Positions 8,064 to 17,192 of a stretch of 64,000 nucleotides of DNA are shown piece after piece. The stretch's first letter is position 1. The number at the start of each line of letters is the position of its first letter. Below the pieces are notes generated by a model. It was given only the letters and a program-made list of their open reading frames with translations, ran no database searches and was not told where the DNA came from. The DNA is from Actinomycetes bacterium (GTDB lineage Bacteria; Actinomycetota; Thermoleophilia; Gaiellales; Gaiellaceae): the NCBI GenBank assembly GCA_026708005.1, contig JAPOVR010000102.1, positions 17,421 to 81,420 on the forward strand, read 5' to 3'. Both the position numbers and the translations under genes were made by a program.

Positions 8064-8399
8064 CTACCGCTGCTGGTCGCGCTTCCAGCGCTCGATCCCC
8101 TGGACGAGAAACAGGATCTCGCCTTGCCTGACCAGGCCGTGCGTGCGCGCCTCGCGCTCGATGAACATGTCGGTGGTGGCGAGCTCGAGCTCATGCTCGA
8201 GCTTCTTCCGCTTCTCGATCAGCGCGGCAACCTGCGTCTCTCGCTGCTCGACCTTGCTCTTCGCGTCCTGGTAGGAGCGGATCGGATGGATGTAGGCGAA
8301 CGCGATGCCGCACAGAACGGCGATACCGAACCACCGAAGCACGAGCGCGGAGCGCGACGGGCGGCGTCCTCTCGAAGCTCCGCGGTGGCTGGGAGGCAT
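8064..8399 (-). CDS. ftsB: FtsB/DivIC-family septum formation initiator
   Basis: 111 residues: a basic N-terminus (RGASRGRRPSRSA), one membrane helix (VLRWFGIAVLCGIAFAYIHP), then a coiled coil (KSKVEQRETQVAALIEKRKK, LEHELELA) and a short C-terminal domain ending GEILFLVQGIERWKRD. This is the layout of FtsB/DivIC, which bridges FtsL and FtsQ at the division septum. It follows eno on the same strand, as in other actinobacteria, after a 153-base gap. The expected next gene, DUF501, is displaced by the insertion. Confidence 0.85.
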   Translation of the reverse strand: MPPSHRGASRGRRPSRSALVLRWFGIAVLCGIAFAYIHPIRSYQDAKSKVEQRETQVAALIEKRKKLEHELELATTDMFIEREARTHGLVRQGEILFLVQGIERWKRDQQR

Positions 8400-8552
8400 G
8401 GGTCGACCAGATTCGACGCCATGGCCCCTCCTCCTGCCACACCGCGCCTGCGGGGCCTCGTGGCACCTGCGCGCTGGCCATAGGCCGAGAGCGACACGTC
8501 CTTCCGGTCGCGGCCGGTCTCCACGTGAGCGGTGGTCGCGGCCGTCTGGTCT

Positions 8553-9836
8553 CTAGCCGCGAGCGGCCCGGGGAAAGGCGTCCCACCCGGGAAACGACGC
8601 ACGCGACCCGAGCTCCTCCTCGATTCGCAGGAGCTGGTTGTACTTCGCCACCCGATCGGTCCGCGACGGCGCACCGGTCTTGATCTGACCAGCCCCCACG
8701 GCCACCGCGAGGTCGGCGATCGTCGTGTCCTCCGTCTCCCCCGAACGGTGTGAGATAACAGCTGCGTAGCCGTGCCGACGCGCGAGCTCGATCGCGTCGA
8801 GCGTCTCGGAGAGCGTGCCGATCTGGTTCACCTTCACGAGGATCGCGTTCGCGACACCCCGCTCGATGCCCTGCTGGAGTCGATCGGTGTTCGTGACGAA
8901 GAGATCGTCGCCCACGAGCTGGAGGCGCGAGCCGAGCTGCCGGGTCAGCGCCGTCCAGGACTCCCACTCCTCCTCGGCCAGACCGTCCTCGATCGAGACG
9001 ACCGGATAGCGATCGGCCAGCGACGTATAGAGCGCGATCAAGCCGTCGGGATCGAGCGTGACACCCTCGCCCTCAAGGCGATAGCTGCCGTCCCGCCAGA
9101 CCTCGCTCGCGGCCGCGTCCAGCGCGATCGCGACCCGATCGAGGTGGCCCGCACGATCGGCCGCAGCGAGGATGGCCGACACCGCGGCGTCTGACGACTC
9201 GAGGTTCGGCGCGAAGCCGCCCTCGTCGCCGACGGCTGTCACGAGCCCTCGCCCCCGGAGCAGCATCCTCAGCTGGTGGAAGACCTCGGCGCCGATACGA
9301 ACCGCCTCGCTGAACGAGTCGGCGCCCGCTGGAACAACCATGAACTCCTGGAGATCGAGCGAGTTCTGCGCGTGCGCACCGCCATTGATCACGTTCATCA
9401 GCGGGACCGGCATCACGCCGGCGCCGCTGCCGCCGATCCACGCGTACAGGGGCTGGCCCGCGCCGTCGGCGGCAGCCTTGGCAGCCGCGAGCGAGCAGCC
9501 GAGCAGCGCGTTTGCGCCGAGGCGCGACTTGCTCGGGGTGCCATCCAGGTCGACTAGGACGCGATCGATGCCGCGCTGGTCGGTCGCATCCAACCCGAGG
9601 AGCGCGGGCTTGATCTCCTCGACGACACCGGCGACGGCCTTCAGGACCCCCCTGCCCAGCCACCCAGACCCGCCATCGCGGAGCTCCACGGCCTCGTACG
9701 CCCCGGTCGAGGCCCCTGACGGGACCGCGGCTCGCCCGAAGCCGCCGTTTCCGAGGTGTACGTCGACTTCGACGGTCGGATTCCCGCGCGAGTCGACGAC
9801 CTGGCGCGCATGGACATCGGTGATCGCCGCGCTCAC
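8553..9836 (-). CDS. eno: Enolase
   Basis: 427 residues, the usual length. It interconverts 2-phosphoglycerate and phosphoenolpyruvate with two Mg ions. Visible signatures include [16 protein letters not shown], the metal-binding [11 protein letters not shown] and GDDLFVTN, the catalytic Lys in [13 protein letters not shown], and the [19 protein letters not shown] loop. The gene starts three bases after the mazG stop, and the frame is clean throughout. It is part of the mfd-mazG-eno-ftsB run. Confidence 0.97.
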   Translation of the reverse strand: MSAAITDVHARQVVDSRGNPTVEVDVHLGNGGFGRAAVPSGASTGAYEAVELRDGGSGWLGRGVLKAVAGVVEEIKPALLGLDATDQRGIDRVLVDLDGTPSKSRLGANALLGCSLAAAKAAADGAGQPLYAWIGGSGAGVMPVPLMNVINGGAHAQNSLDLQEFMVVPAGADSFSEAVRIGAEVFHQLRMLLRGRGLVTAVGDEGGFAPNLESSDAAVSAILAAADRAGHLDRVAIALDAAASEVWRDGSYRLEGEGVTLDPDGLIALYTSLADRYPVVSIEDGLAEEEWESWTALTRQLGSRLQLVGDDLFVTNTDRLQQGIERGVANAILVKVNQIGTLSETLDAIELARRHGYAAVISHRSGETEDTTIADLAVAVGAGQIKTGAPSRTDRVAKYNQLLRIEEELGSRASFPGWDAFPRAARG

Positions 9837-9839
9837 GGA

Positions 9840-10643
9840 CTAGGCGCCCAGGCGCTTCGCATCGCAGTAGTATCGCTCCTGCTCGTCCAGCGTCAGCGAG
9901 CCGAAGTCGTGACCGGCCTCACGCGCGAGACGTTCGGCCCGCTCCACGCGGGCAGTGAAGCGAGCGACCGCGCTCGCGAGAGCGAGCTCGGGGTCGACGT
10001 TCACCTTCCGAGCGACGTTGACGAGCGAGAACAGCACGTCCCCCGTCTCTGCGAACAGCCGCTCGCTCGTCTCAACCTCCGGCGCGTCGTCGTGTCCCTC
10101 AAGCGCCTGCTCGAGCTCGGCGAGCTCCCCCCTGAGACCGCTCATCGCCGACTCCAGCGACGCGTAGTCGAAGCGTGCGGCCGCAGCACGCCACTGGACC
10201 TTGCGGGCGCGCAGCAGCGCGGGCAGGGACTCAGGCACGTCGTGGAAGATGCCGGCTCGGCCCGCCTCCCGGGCCTTGAGCGCGTCCCAGCGCTCACGGA
10301 CGTCCTCAGGCGAGTCCAGCTGCGCCGTACCGAAGACGTGCGGGTGGCGGTGCACGAGCTTCTCGTGCACCCCGCGCGCGATCTCGGCGAGCGATGCCGA
10401 CCCGCGCTCCTCCATGAGCAGCGAGAGGAAGAAGACCTGGTAGAGGAGATCCCCGAGCTCGTCCGCAAGCTTCTCGTCGTCGCCGTCCTGCGCTGCGTCG
10501 GCGACCTCGTACGCCTCCTCAACCGTGTGGGGCACGATCGTGCGCTCGGTCTGCACGCGATCCCATGGGCAGGCGCGGCGAAGCTCCTCGGTCAACGCCT
10601 GAAGCTCGTGAATTGCGGCTGCGAGATCGTCCCCGCCCGGCAC
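9840..10643 (-). CDS. mazG: MazG-family nucleoside triphosphate pyrophosphohydrolase
   Basis: 267 residues with two MazG halves. The first has CPWDRVQTERTIVPHTVEEA with EEAYEVADA and the EExxD-type site LADELGDLLYQVFFLSLL. The second is a weaker repeat (LFAETGDVLFSLVNVARKV). MazG hydrolyses non-canonical NTPs to NMP and pyrophosphate, cleaning the nucleotide pool and modulating stress. The GTG start overlaps the upstream PPIase stop by one base (TAGTG), indicating coupled translation. Confidence 0.92.
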   Translation of the reverse strand: MPGGDDLAAAIHELQALTEELRRACPWDRVQTERTIVPHTVEEAYEVADAAQDGDDEKLADELGDLLYQVFFLSLLMEERGSASLAEIARGVHEKLVHRHPHVFGTAQLDSPEDVRERWDALKAREAGRAGIFHDVPESLPALLRARKVQWRAAAARFDYASLESAMSGLRGELAELEQALEGHDDAPEVETSERLFAETGDVLFSLVNVARKVNVDPELALASAVARFTARVERAERLAREAGHDFGSLTLDEQERYYCDAKRLGA

Positions 10644-11953
10644 TAGGGCGACTCGGAGGGCAACTCGGGCTCAGACGGCTCGGGCTCAGGCTCCTCGCCG
10701 ACCAGCCCCACCGGGGGTGGCTCGAACCCGGGCGCGAAGAGCACCTTGCCCTCGTACTTCTCCTCCAAGGCGCTTGCCCAGCGCTCGGTCGCCACCGTTT
10801 CCTTCTCACGCCGGATAAGCCCCTCGATCTGCTCGCGCACGTCATCGAGCGGCTGCACCGACGCCGGCACGATGTCCTCGAGCGCCTTGATGACGTGCCA
10901 GCCGAACTGCGTCTCGACAGGCTCGGAGATCTCGCCCGTCGCGAGCTCGTAGGCAACGGTCTCGAACTCGGGCACCGAATAGCCCAGCACGGCCTCGTAC
11001 TCACCGCCGCTCTCGGCCGTTCCCGTGTCGATCGAGTGGTCGCGGGCGAGCTCCGCGAAGTCTGCGCCTGCCTGCAGCTGCGCGTGCAGCCCGTCCGCAT
11101 CGGCCTGGCTCTCAACGAGGATGTGCGCCACCAGCCGGCTGTCGGGCGTCGAGAAGGCCTGCTGGTTCTCGGCATAGAACGTCTCGATCTCCTCATCGGT
11201 GACCGACAGGCTTGCCGTGAGCTTGGCAAGGAGCTTGTCGTGGAGCATCTGGAGCTCGAGCGTCTCCAGGACCTGCTGCTCGGTGAGGCTCTGCTGGTCG
11301 AGCTCTTGCCGGTAGTGCTCGTCGTCGCCGTCGAAGAGCTCGTCGATGAGCTCGGCCAGCCGCGCGGCGACATCCTCGGCGGAGACGGTGATGCCGAGGG
11401 CAGCGGCCTCCTGCAGGAATTGCTCACGCTGCACGAGGAGCGAGATCAGCGCGTTCTTGACCTCCTCGTACTCGCGGGTACCCGCCGACGGGAACTCGCT
11501 GCCGCCGGAGGCCATGACCCGCTCGCGCTGGTTGACCAACAGGTCGAACTCCTCCTGCTCGATGACTCCCTCACCCACCACGGCGACCGCGCCGGCCGGC
11601 ACGCTGGTTGGCGTCGGGATGACGTTATTCGCGAGGACAGTCAGCGGCGGGGCTGGCTCCGGCGGCGCCGGGACCGGATCACCGGCTGACGGCGGCGGCG
11701 GCTCGACTGGAGGCTCGCCCGGGCCAGGTGCCGGGGCCGGGCTCGGGCTGGGGCTCGGGCCAGGAACAGGCGCCGGGGTGGCCTCGGACGGCGCCTGTGG
11801 CGGGGGCGGCAGCTCGGCCTCGGAGCTGCTACTCCCCTCCCCGCCGCCGCAGGCGGCGAGCCCGAGGACGAGCGCGCACGCAGCGGCGCCGACGAGAGTG
11901 AGCTTTTGAGGGGACACGGACAGTGGGCTATGCAAGTACCGCGAGGATAGCAT
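10643..11953 (-). CDS. Peptidyl-prolyl isomerase lipoprotein (SurA/PrsA-like foldase)
   Basis: 436 residues from the ATG at 11953, or 424 from the GTG at 11917, which gives a more normal leader (SPQKLTLVGAAACALVLGLAAC). The LGLAAC lipobox predicts a lipid anchor. Then follow a Pro/Gly/Ser-rich spacer (residues 45-95), a SurA-type N-terminal chaperone region (VVGEGVIEQEEFDLLVNQRE) and a parvulin domain (RLVAHILVESQADADGLHAQ ... TQFGWHVIKALED). Such proteins help fold exported proteins. The start overlaps the end of mfd. In M. tuberculosis the lipoprotein lpqU occupies a similar position, but homology was not tested. Confidence 0.85.
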   Translation of the reverse strand: MLSSRYLHSPLSVSPQKLTLVGAAACALVLGLAACGGGEGSSSSEAELPPPPQAPSEATPAPVPGPSPSPSPAPAPGPGEPPVEPPPPSAGDPVPAPPEPAPPLTVLANNVIPTPTSVPAGAVAVVGEGVIEQEEFDLLVNQRERVMASGGSEFPSAGTREYEEVKNALISLLVQREQFLQEAAALGITVSAEDVAARLAELIDELFDGDDEHYRQELDQQSLTEQQVLETLELQMLHDKLLAKLTASLSVTDEEIETFYAENQQAFSTPDSRLVAHILVESQADADGLHAQLQAGADFAELARDHSIDTGTAESGGEYEAVLGYSVPEFETVAYELATGEISEPVETQFGWHVIKALEDIVPASVQPLDDVREQIEGLIRREKETVATERWASALEEKYEGKVLFAPGFEPPPVGLVGEEPEPEPSEPELPSESP

Positions 11954-14900
11954 CGGTCAGATCGAGGGCTTCGTCGAGCGACTCGACCCGCCGCGTCACC
12001 TCCTGCTTCGCGGACGAGTACACCGCGGTCTCCGTCAGAGCGCGCAGCCCCTTCAGCTCGGCGGAGCCGAGGATCAGCCTGCCAACCGTCGCCTTCCCGC
12101 CACGCAGCACCAGGTAGTCCGCGCCTGCCTGGGCAAGGATGAGCTTGGCGCGCTGGATGCCGAAGAGGTTGGCGACGGGCTCCGGGAGCGGCCCAAAGCG
12201 GTCGTCTGTGGCCGCCTCGAGCTCGCGCAGCTCGTCCTCGCTCTCGATCAGCGCGAGGCGGCGATGGAGATCGATCTTCAGCGCTTCGGCGTCGATGTAG
12301 TCCGACGGCACGTACGCGTCGATGGCGACCTCGACGCGCACAGGACGCCTCGTCTGCGCTCGACTGCCATCGAGCTCGCCGACCGCCTCGTTCAGCATCT
12401 CGACGTAGAGCTCGAAGCCGACCGCCGCGACGTGTCCCGACTGCTCGCCCCCGAGCAGGTTGCCGGCACCGCGGATCTCCAGGTCGCGCATGGCAATTGC
12501 GAACCCGCTGCCGAGCTCTGTGTGGTCGGCAAGCGTCGCGAGACGGGCTCGCGCCTCGCCCGTCAGCTCGGCGGCTTCCGGGTACAGTAGGTAGGCGTGA
12601 GCGACGAGGTCGCTGCGCCCGACCCGGCCCCGCAGCTGGTAGAGCTGCGCGAGGCCCAGCCTGTCCGCGCGCTCGACGATCAGTGTGTTGGCCTCCGGGA
12701 TGTCGAGCCCCGACTCGATGATGGTCGTCGAAACGAGGACGTCCGCCCGGCCACCGACGAAGCGGAGCATGACGTCCTCGAGCTGGCGCTCGCTCAGCTG
12801 GCCGTGACCGACCAGGATGCGCAGGTCAGGGCACAGCTGCTGGAGCTTCTCGGCGACCTCGTCGATTGTCTCGACGCGATTGTGCAGGTAGAACGAGCGG
12901 CCGCCGCGGTCGGCCTCGCGCTGCAGGGCCTGGGCGATCACGTCCTCGTCGTACTCCCCGACATGCGTCCGGATCGGCCGCCGCCCCTCGGGGGGCGTCT
13001 CGATCACGCTGATATCCCGCAGTCCCGCGAGCGAGAGATGGAGGGTCCGCGGGATGGGCGTCGCCGACATCGCGAGCACGTCGACCTCGTTGCGAAGCTG
13101 GCGCAGGAGCTCCTTCTGCGCGACGCCGAAGCGCTGCTCCTCGTCGACGACGACGAGGCCGAGCTGCTTCGGGATCACGTCACGCGAGAGCACGCGGTGC
13201 GTGCCGACGAGAACGTCGATCTCCCCTCGCGAGTACGCCGCCAGAGTCCGCTTGACCTCGGTTGGCCTGCGAAAGCGCGAGACCATCTCGACGCTGATGG
13301 GCAGCTCGCGGTAGCGATCTCTCAGCGTGTCCCAGTGCTGTTGGGCGAGCACGGTGGTCGGCGCCAGCACGAGCGTCTGCTTGCTGTTCGCGGTCGCGAT
13401 CATCGCTGCCCGAACCGCGATCTCGGTCTTGCCGAAGCCTACGTCACCGCAAATGAGCCGATCCATCGGCCGGGGCGACTCCATGTCCTCCTTGACCGCC
13501 TCGACGGCCAGGGCCTGATCCGGCGTCTCCTCGTAGAGGAAGCTCTCTTCCAGCCGCTCGATCAGCTCGTCGGCGACGTCGTACGCATGACCCTCGGCCC
13601 GCTGGCGCCGTGCGTACAGCTCGAGCAGCTCGCCGGCGAGCTCGCGCGCGCCCCCCAGCGCCCGCGTCTTGATCGTCTGCCAGCTTCTCCCGCCGAGCTT
13701 GGAGAGCTTTGGTGCAGCGCCGTTTGCCCCCAGGTAGCGGGAGACCTTGCCGATCTGCTCGTGCGGCACGTAGAGGCGGTCGTCACCCCGGAAGGCGACG
13801 TTGAGGTAGTCGCGGGTGACGCCGGCCACGGTTTTCGTCTCGAAGCCCTGAAGGAGCCCCACCCCGTGGTCCTCGTGGACGACGTAGTCACCGCTTCGCA
13901 GGTCTGCGAACGACTGCAGCCCCCTGCCCGTGCGGGTCTGGGCGCGCGGCGCGCGCCTCCGGAAGACCTGGGTGTGAGGAAGGAGCGCGAGCCCCAGCTC
14001 ACGTGAGACCCAGCCTCGGCGCGCCGGACTCACGACGAAGGACACGCCCGGGTCCCGCTCGATCGGCTCGCCTGCCTCGACGAGCGGCGCCTCGACGCGG
14101 CGCAGCAGCGCCTGCGTTCGAAGCGCCTCTCCGCGGTGCTGGAACGCGACGACAACCCGGTTCTCGGCGTGCACCAACCCGCGCAGGTCGCGCTCGGCCT
14201 CGCCAAGCCCCCGTGCGGCGGCCGTCGGTCGGTGCCCTTCGAAGCTGTGTGGCTGCCCCGCCGGCAGCGCGCTGAGCTCCGACGGGCCTCCGAGCTGTAG
14301 CTCGCGCCCGAGCTCCTCTCGGGCAACCCGCTGCACCTCGTCGAGCTCCCACACGAGGGCGCACGCGGTGAGCGGCTCGACGACATCGTCCGCTGCATAC
14401 CCCGCCGCTTGCTCCGCGTCGAGGGCGTCGGCGCGACGCTCGACTGCCGGGTAGATCTCGACGCGCTCGAGCGTTCCCAGCGTCCGCTGGGTAAACGGAG
14501 AGAACCGGCGCAGCGTCTCGACCTCGTCGTCGAAGAACTCCACGCGCACAGGCTCGCGCCCGGTCGTCGGGAAGATATCGATCAGACCACCTCGAACGGC
14601 GAACTCCCCCCGGGCCTCGACCCGCTCCACCCGCCCGTATCCGGCCACGGCAAGGCGAGCGCTCAGCGGCTCGACTCCCTGCTGGCGGCCGATCTCGAGG
14701 CTGATGGTGTCGGCGCGAGCCGCCGGCGACGGCAGGCCCTCTCCGTACCCGAGGGCGGATGCGCAGACGACGCCCCCGGCAGCAAGGACGTCGAGCGCTC
14801 GCGCGCGCTCGCCGACGAGGTGCGCCGGGGGCACGAGCCCCGTCTCATGACGTACCCCGCGGGACGCCAACAGCCCCACACGGTCGGCGCCGAGGTACCA

Positions 14901-15149
14901 GCTCGCGCCCTCAGCGGCATCGCGCGCGTCCTCATCGTCGGCGAGGACAACGGCAAGACCTGTCTGCGGAGTCGACGCGAGCCAGATGCTCGCGAGAACG
15001 ATCGGGAGCAGCGGCTCGGAGACGCGCGCGCTCGAGCCCGGGTGGTCGGCGAGAAACTCCTGCAGGCGCCCACTCTCAGCGAACGCCAGCGCGAGCGGCT
15101 CGAGAGCGGGCTGGCTCGATTGCCGTGTCGCAGCGCCGTCCACGCTCAA
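11928..15149 (-). CDS. mfd: Transcription-repair coupling factor
   Basis: 1073 residues, complete. The UvrB-like N-terminal module spans about residues 1-330, then the CarD-like RNA polymerase interaction domain (ADLRSGDYVVHEDHGVGLLQ), the RecG-type translocase with Walker A CGDVGFGKTEIAVRAA and the DEEQ box VVVDEEQRFGVAQKE, and a C-terminal TRCF domain. Mfd removes RNA polymerase stalled at lesions and recruits UvrA. It starts inside the 3' end of pth (4-base overlap) and its 3' end overlaps the PPIase gene, so all are probably one transcript. Confidence 0.97.
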   Translation of the reverse strand: MSVDGAATRQSSQPALEPLALAFAESGRLQEFLADHPGSSARVSEPLLPIVLASIWLASTPQTGLAVVLADDEDARDAAEGASWYLGADRVGLLASRGVRHETGLVPPAHLVGERARALDVLAAGGVVCASALGYGEGLPSPAARADTISLEIGRQQGVEPLSARLAVAGYGRVERVEARGEFAVRGGLIDIFPTTGREPVRVEFFDDEVETLRRFSPFTQRTLGTLERVEIYPAVERRADALDAEQAAGYAADDVVEPLTACALVWELDEVQRVAREELGRELQLGGPSELSALPAGQPHSFEGHRPTAAARGLGEAERDLRGLVHAENRVVVAFQHRGEALRTQALLRRVEAPLVEAGEPIERDPGVSFVVSPARRGWVSRELGLALLPHTQVFRRRAPRAQTRTGRGLQSFADLRSGDYVVHEDHGVGLLQGFETKTVAGVTRDYLNVAFRGDDRLYVPHEQIGKVSRYLGANGAAPKLSKLGGRSWQTIKTRALGGARELAGELLELYARRQRAEGHAYDVADELIERLEESFLYEETPDQALAVEAVKEDMESPRPMDRLICGDVGFGKTEIAVRAAMIATANSKQTLVLAPTTVLAQQHWDTLRDRYRELPISVEMVSRFRRPTEVKRTLAAYSRGEIDVLVGTHRVLSRDVIPKQLGLVVVDEEQRFGVAQKELLRQLRNEVDVLAMSATPIPRTLHLSLAGLRDISVIETPPEGRRPIRTHVGEYDEDVIAQALQREADRGGRSFYLHNRVETIDEVAEKLQQLCPDLRILVGHGQLSERQLEDVMLRFVGGRADVLVSTTIIESGLDIPEANTLIVERADRLGLAQLYQLRGRVGRSDLVAHAYLLYPEAAELTGEARARLATLADHTELGSGFAIAMRDLEIRGAGNLLGGEQSGHVAAVGFELYVEMLNEAVGELDGSRAQTRRPVRVEVAIDAYVPSDYIDAEALKIDLHRRLALIESEDELRELEAATDDRFGPLPEPVANLFGIQRAKLILAQAGADYLVLRGGKATVGRLILGSAELKGLRALTETAVYSSAKQEVTRRVESLDEALDLTDAILAVLA

Positions 15150-15748
15150 CCCGACTCGTTGTACCGCTGCTGCGCCGCCTCGAGGCCCTCGCGCGCCATC
15201 GTCTCCACGGCGTCGGCGGCCCTGCTCGTGATCGCCTGCACATCGGTCTGAGGCGTAAACGGCGAGAGCACGAAGTCAGAGATTGGCCTCGAGTCGCCGC
15301 GCTCGGGTCGACCGACGCCGATTCGCAGCCGCAGGAACTCCTGCGTCCCGAGCTGGGAGACGATGGACCGGAGCCCCTTGTGCCCCGCCAGCCCGCCACC
15401 AATCCTCGCCTGAAGCCGCCCGACGTCGAGATCGACATCGTCGTGGACGATCAGGAGCCCGGCGGGATCGAGCTTGAAGAACCGCACCGCGACCCCCACC
15501 GACCGGCCCGACTCGTTCATGTAGGTCATCGGCTTCAGAAGCGCTACGCGAAGCTCCCCGAGCCGCACCTGCCCCAGATCGCCCGAGAACTTCGAGCGAA
15601 ACGAGCTCGAGTGGCGGCGCGCAAGCTCGTCGACGACCATGAAGCCGACGTTGTGCCGGGTCGCCTCGTACCGCGGGCCTGGGTTCCCCAGCCCGACGGC
15701 GAGCAGGTCGAGCGACGAGGCCGGCTTGCCCCGACGCAACAGCCGCAC
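15146..15748 (-). CDS. pth: Peptidyl-tRNA hydrolase
   Basis: 200 residues from the GTG at 15748, chosen because TAGGAG sits seven bases upstream and just overlaps the end of rplY; the longer frame to 15985 runs back through rplY and is not real. Signatures: AVGLGNPGPRYEATRHNVGF (catalytic His), KPMTYMNESGRSV and LLIVHDDVDLDVGRLQ. The enzyme recycles peptidyl-tRNA dropped from ribosomes. It overlaps mfd by four bases. Confidence 0.95.
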   Translation of the reverse strand: MRLLRRGKPASSLDLLAVGLGNPGPRYEATRHNVGFMVVDELARRHSSSFRSKFSGDLGQVRLGELRVALLKPMTYMNESGRSVGVAVRFFKLDPAGLLIVHDDVDLDVGRLQARIGGGLAGHKGLRSIVSQLGTQEFLRLRIGVGRPERGDSRPISDFVLSPFTPQTDVQAITSRAADAVETMAREGLEAAQQRYNESG

Positions 15749-15758
15749 AGCCCGGCTC

Positions 15759-16451
15759 CTACTCGTCGGCAGGCGCGCCGGCGGCGGCGTCCGTCGGCCC
15801 CTCGCCCTCGGCCGCATCGGTTGGAGGCTCCTCGCCTTCCGAGAGCTCCTCTTCCGCGACAGCCTCTTCCCCTTCATCAACGATCGCGATGCGAGTGACC
15901 GAAATAGTGAGGACGGTATCGCCGGGATCGTCGAGGATGGTGATCCCCTCGGGGGGAACGAGATCGCCGATATGTCGGCTACCACCGACCTCCATGCCGG
16001 TGATGTCGACCTCGATCGACTCAGGCAGCTCCATCGGCAAGCCCTCGATTCGGACCTCGCGGAGGATCACGTTCAGCAACCCTCCCCTCGTGAGCCCGGG
16101 CGCCTCGCCGACGGGATGGATCGGCACGGACGCCTCGATCGGCTGATCCAGGTGCACCGTCTGCAGGTCGATGTGGAGGAGCCGAGAACGCGTGGGATGG
16201 ACCTGGTGGTCGCGAAGCACCGCCTGCCGTAGCTCGTCATCCCCCTCGAAGTGGACGTCCAGGATAGCGTTCAAGTTGTCACCGCTGATCGCCTGGCGAA
16301 GCTCGCGCTCGGCCACGACGAACGGCTCGGCCGGCTCGCCCGATCCATAGAGCACGCCAGGAATCAGCCCCTGGCTGCGGATGCGCCTTGACACCCTGCT
16401 GCCAAAGGTCTCCCGCTTCGTCACTTCCAAGCGTTGGCGCTCGCTCGCCAT
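15759..16451 (-). CDS. rplY: Ribosomal protein bL25 (CTC form)
   Basis: 230 residues. The N-terminal 5S-rRNA-binding domain (RSQGLIPGVLYGSGEPAEPF) is followed by the TL5/CTC beta domain (LPESIEVDITGMEVGGSRHI) and a long acidic tail (DEGEEAVAEEELSEGEEPPT). This long form, with the C-terminal domain, is called CTC or general stress protein. The pth gene follows immediately. Upstream lies a 740-base gap to prs, so rplY-pth-mfd probably has its own promoter there, although I could not pick convincing -35/-10 boxes. Confidence 0.95.
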   Translation of the reverse strand: MASERQRLEVTKRETFGSRVSRRIRSQGLIPGVLYGSGEPAEPFVVAERELRQAISGDNLNAILDVHFEGDDELRQAVLRDHQVHPTRSRLLHIDLQTVHLDQPIEASVPIHPVGEAPGLTRGGLLNVILREVRIEGLPMELPESIEVDITGMEVGGSRHIGDLVPPEGITILDDPGDTVLTISVTRIAIVDEGEEAVAEEELSEGEEPPTDAAEGEGPTDAAAGAPADE

Positions 16452-17192
16452 CGGCCTGTCAGTGTAGCCAAGAGCTCCGGGGAGACCCGCCCCCTACGGT
16501 GAGCCTGCCTCCCCCTGCCCCGCCGCCTCCCGAACCGCCGCCTCCCGAGATCGCTCCGTCCGATTGGCCGCCAACGCTGGGGAGCCTGACGATCAGCTGC
16601 GACGGGAAGTGTCGAGCTAAGCAGCCCGAGTGTGCGGATGAGCCGGGACGGCATCCACGTCACCACAGTGAACTCCACCGACACACGCATCCACCTACGG
16701 GTGGACCACCCCTCGGGTAGGTTTGGCCCCTGCCCGCAGCCGACCCCGCGCTACAGGCCGACCTCTAGCTTGCGCTGACCCACGAGCGCCGAGCGGCCTG
16801 CCGCGGTCGGCACGCCCAGCTCGCAGGGAGCTGGGCGGCGGCGAGGACGCGACGCTCTGGCTCCACCGTAGATCCACGAAGTCGACCCCACCCGCCGGCC
16901 AAGGACGACATCGCGGGCAAAAAAGGACGGGCTCTGCCCGGGTCATCGTGGCATGACCCGCAACCGCCGCGAGGGATGGATGAGCCGCTGCGCAGGTCCA
17001 GCCGACGACGGTGAGCACGCCGTGTGCATCGGTCCCCACGCCTCGCGCAAGCCGGCGAATGCAAGCGTATTCTCGAGATCCAGAACGCCTTCGGATGCGC
17101 GAGCTGCCCACGGCACCGACCGCCACTCCGCCGCCGAGCACCACCCGGAGATACGCGGAAGGCCGCAGCCCGCCCAGGGTAGGGCTGCCCCG
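16452..17192. other. Long intergenic region between prs and rplY
   Basis: 740 bases without a credible intact gene. On the plus strand, 16499-16780 encodes proline-rich and Cys-containing pieces (PPPAPPPPEPPPPEIAPSDW, then SCDGKCRAKQPECAD, and in another frame DGIHVTTVNSTDTRIHLRVD) that together look like the broken tail of a secreted protein. A 149-residue minus-strand frame (16695-17144) has no recognisable motif. The promoter for rplY should lie near the left end. Confidence 0.4.

Noticed and set aside
12597..14006. 469-residue plus-strand open frame inside mfd
   Set aside because: Antisense to conserved helicase motifs, with no domain of its own.
15749..15985. Long N-terminus of peptidyl-tRNA hydrolase
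   Set aside because: It lies inside rplY in another frame. GTG 15748 has a good ribosome site and gives the normal family length.
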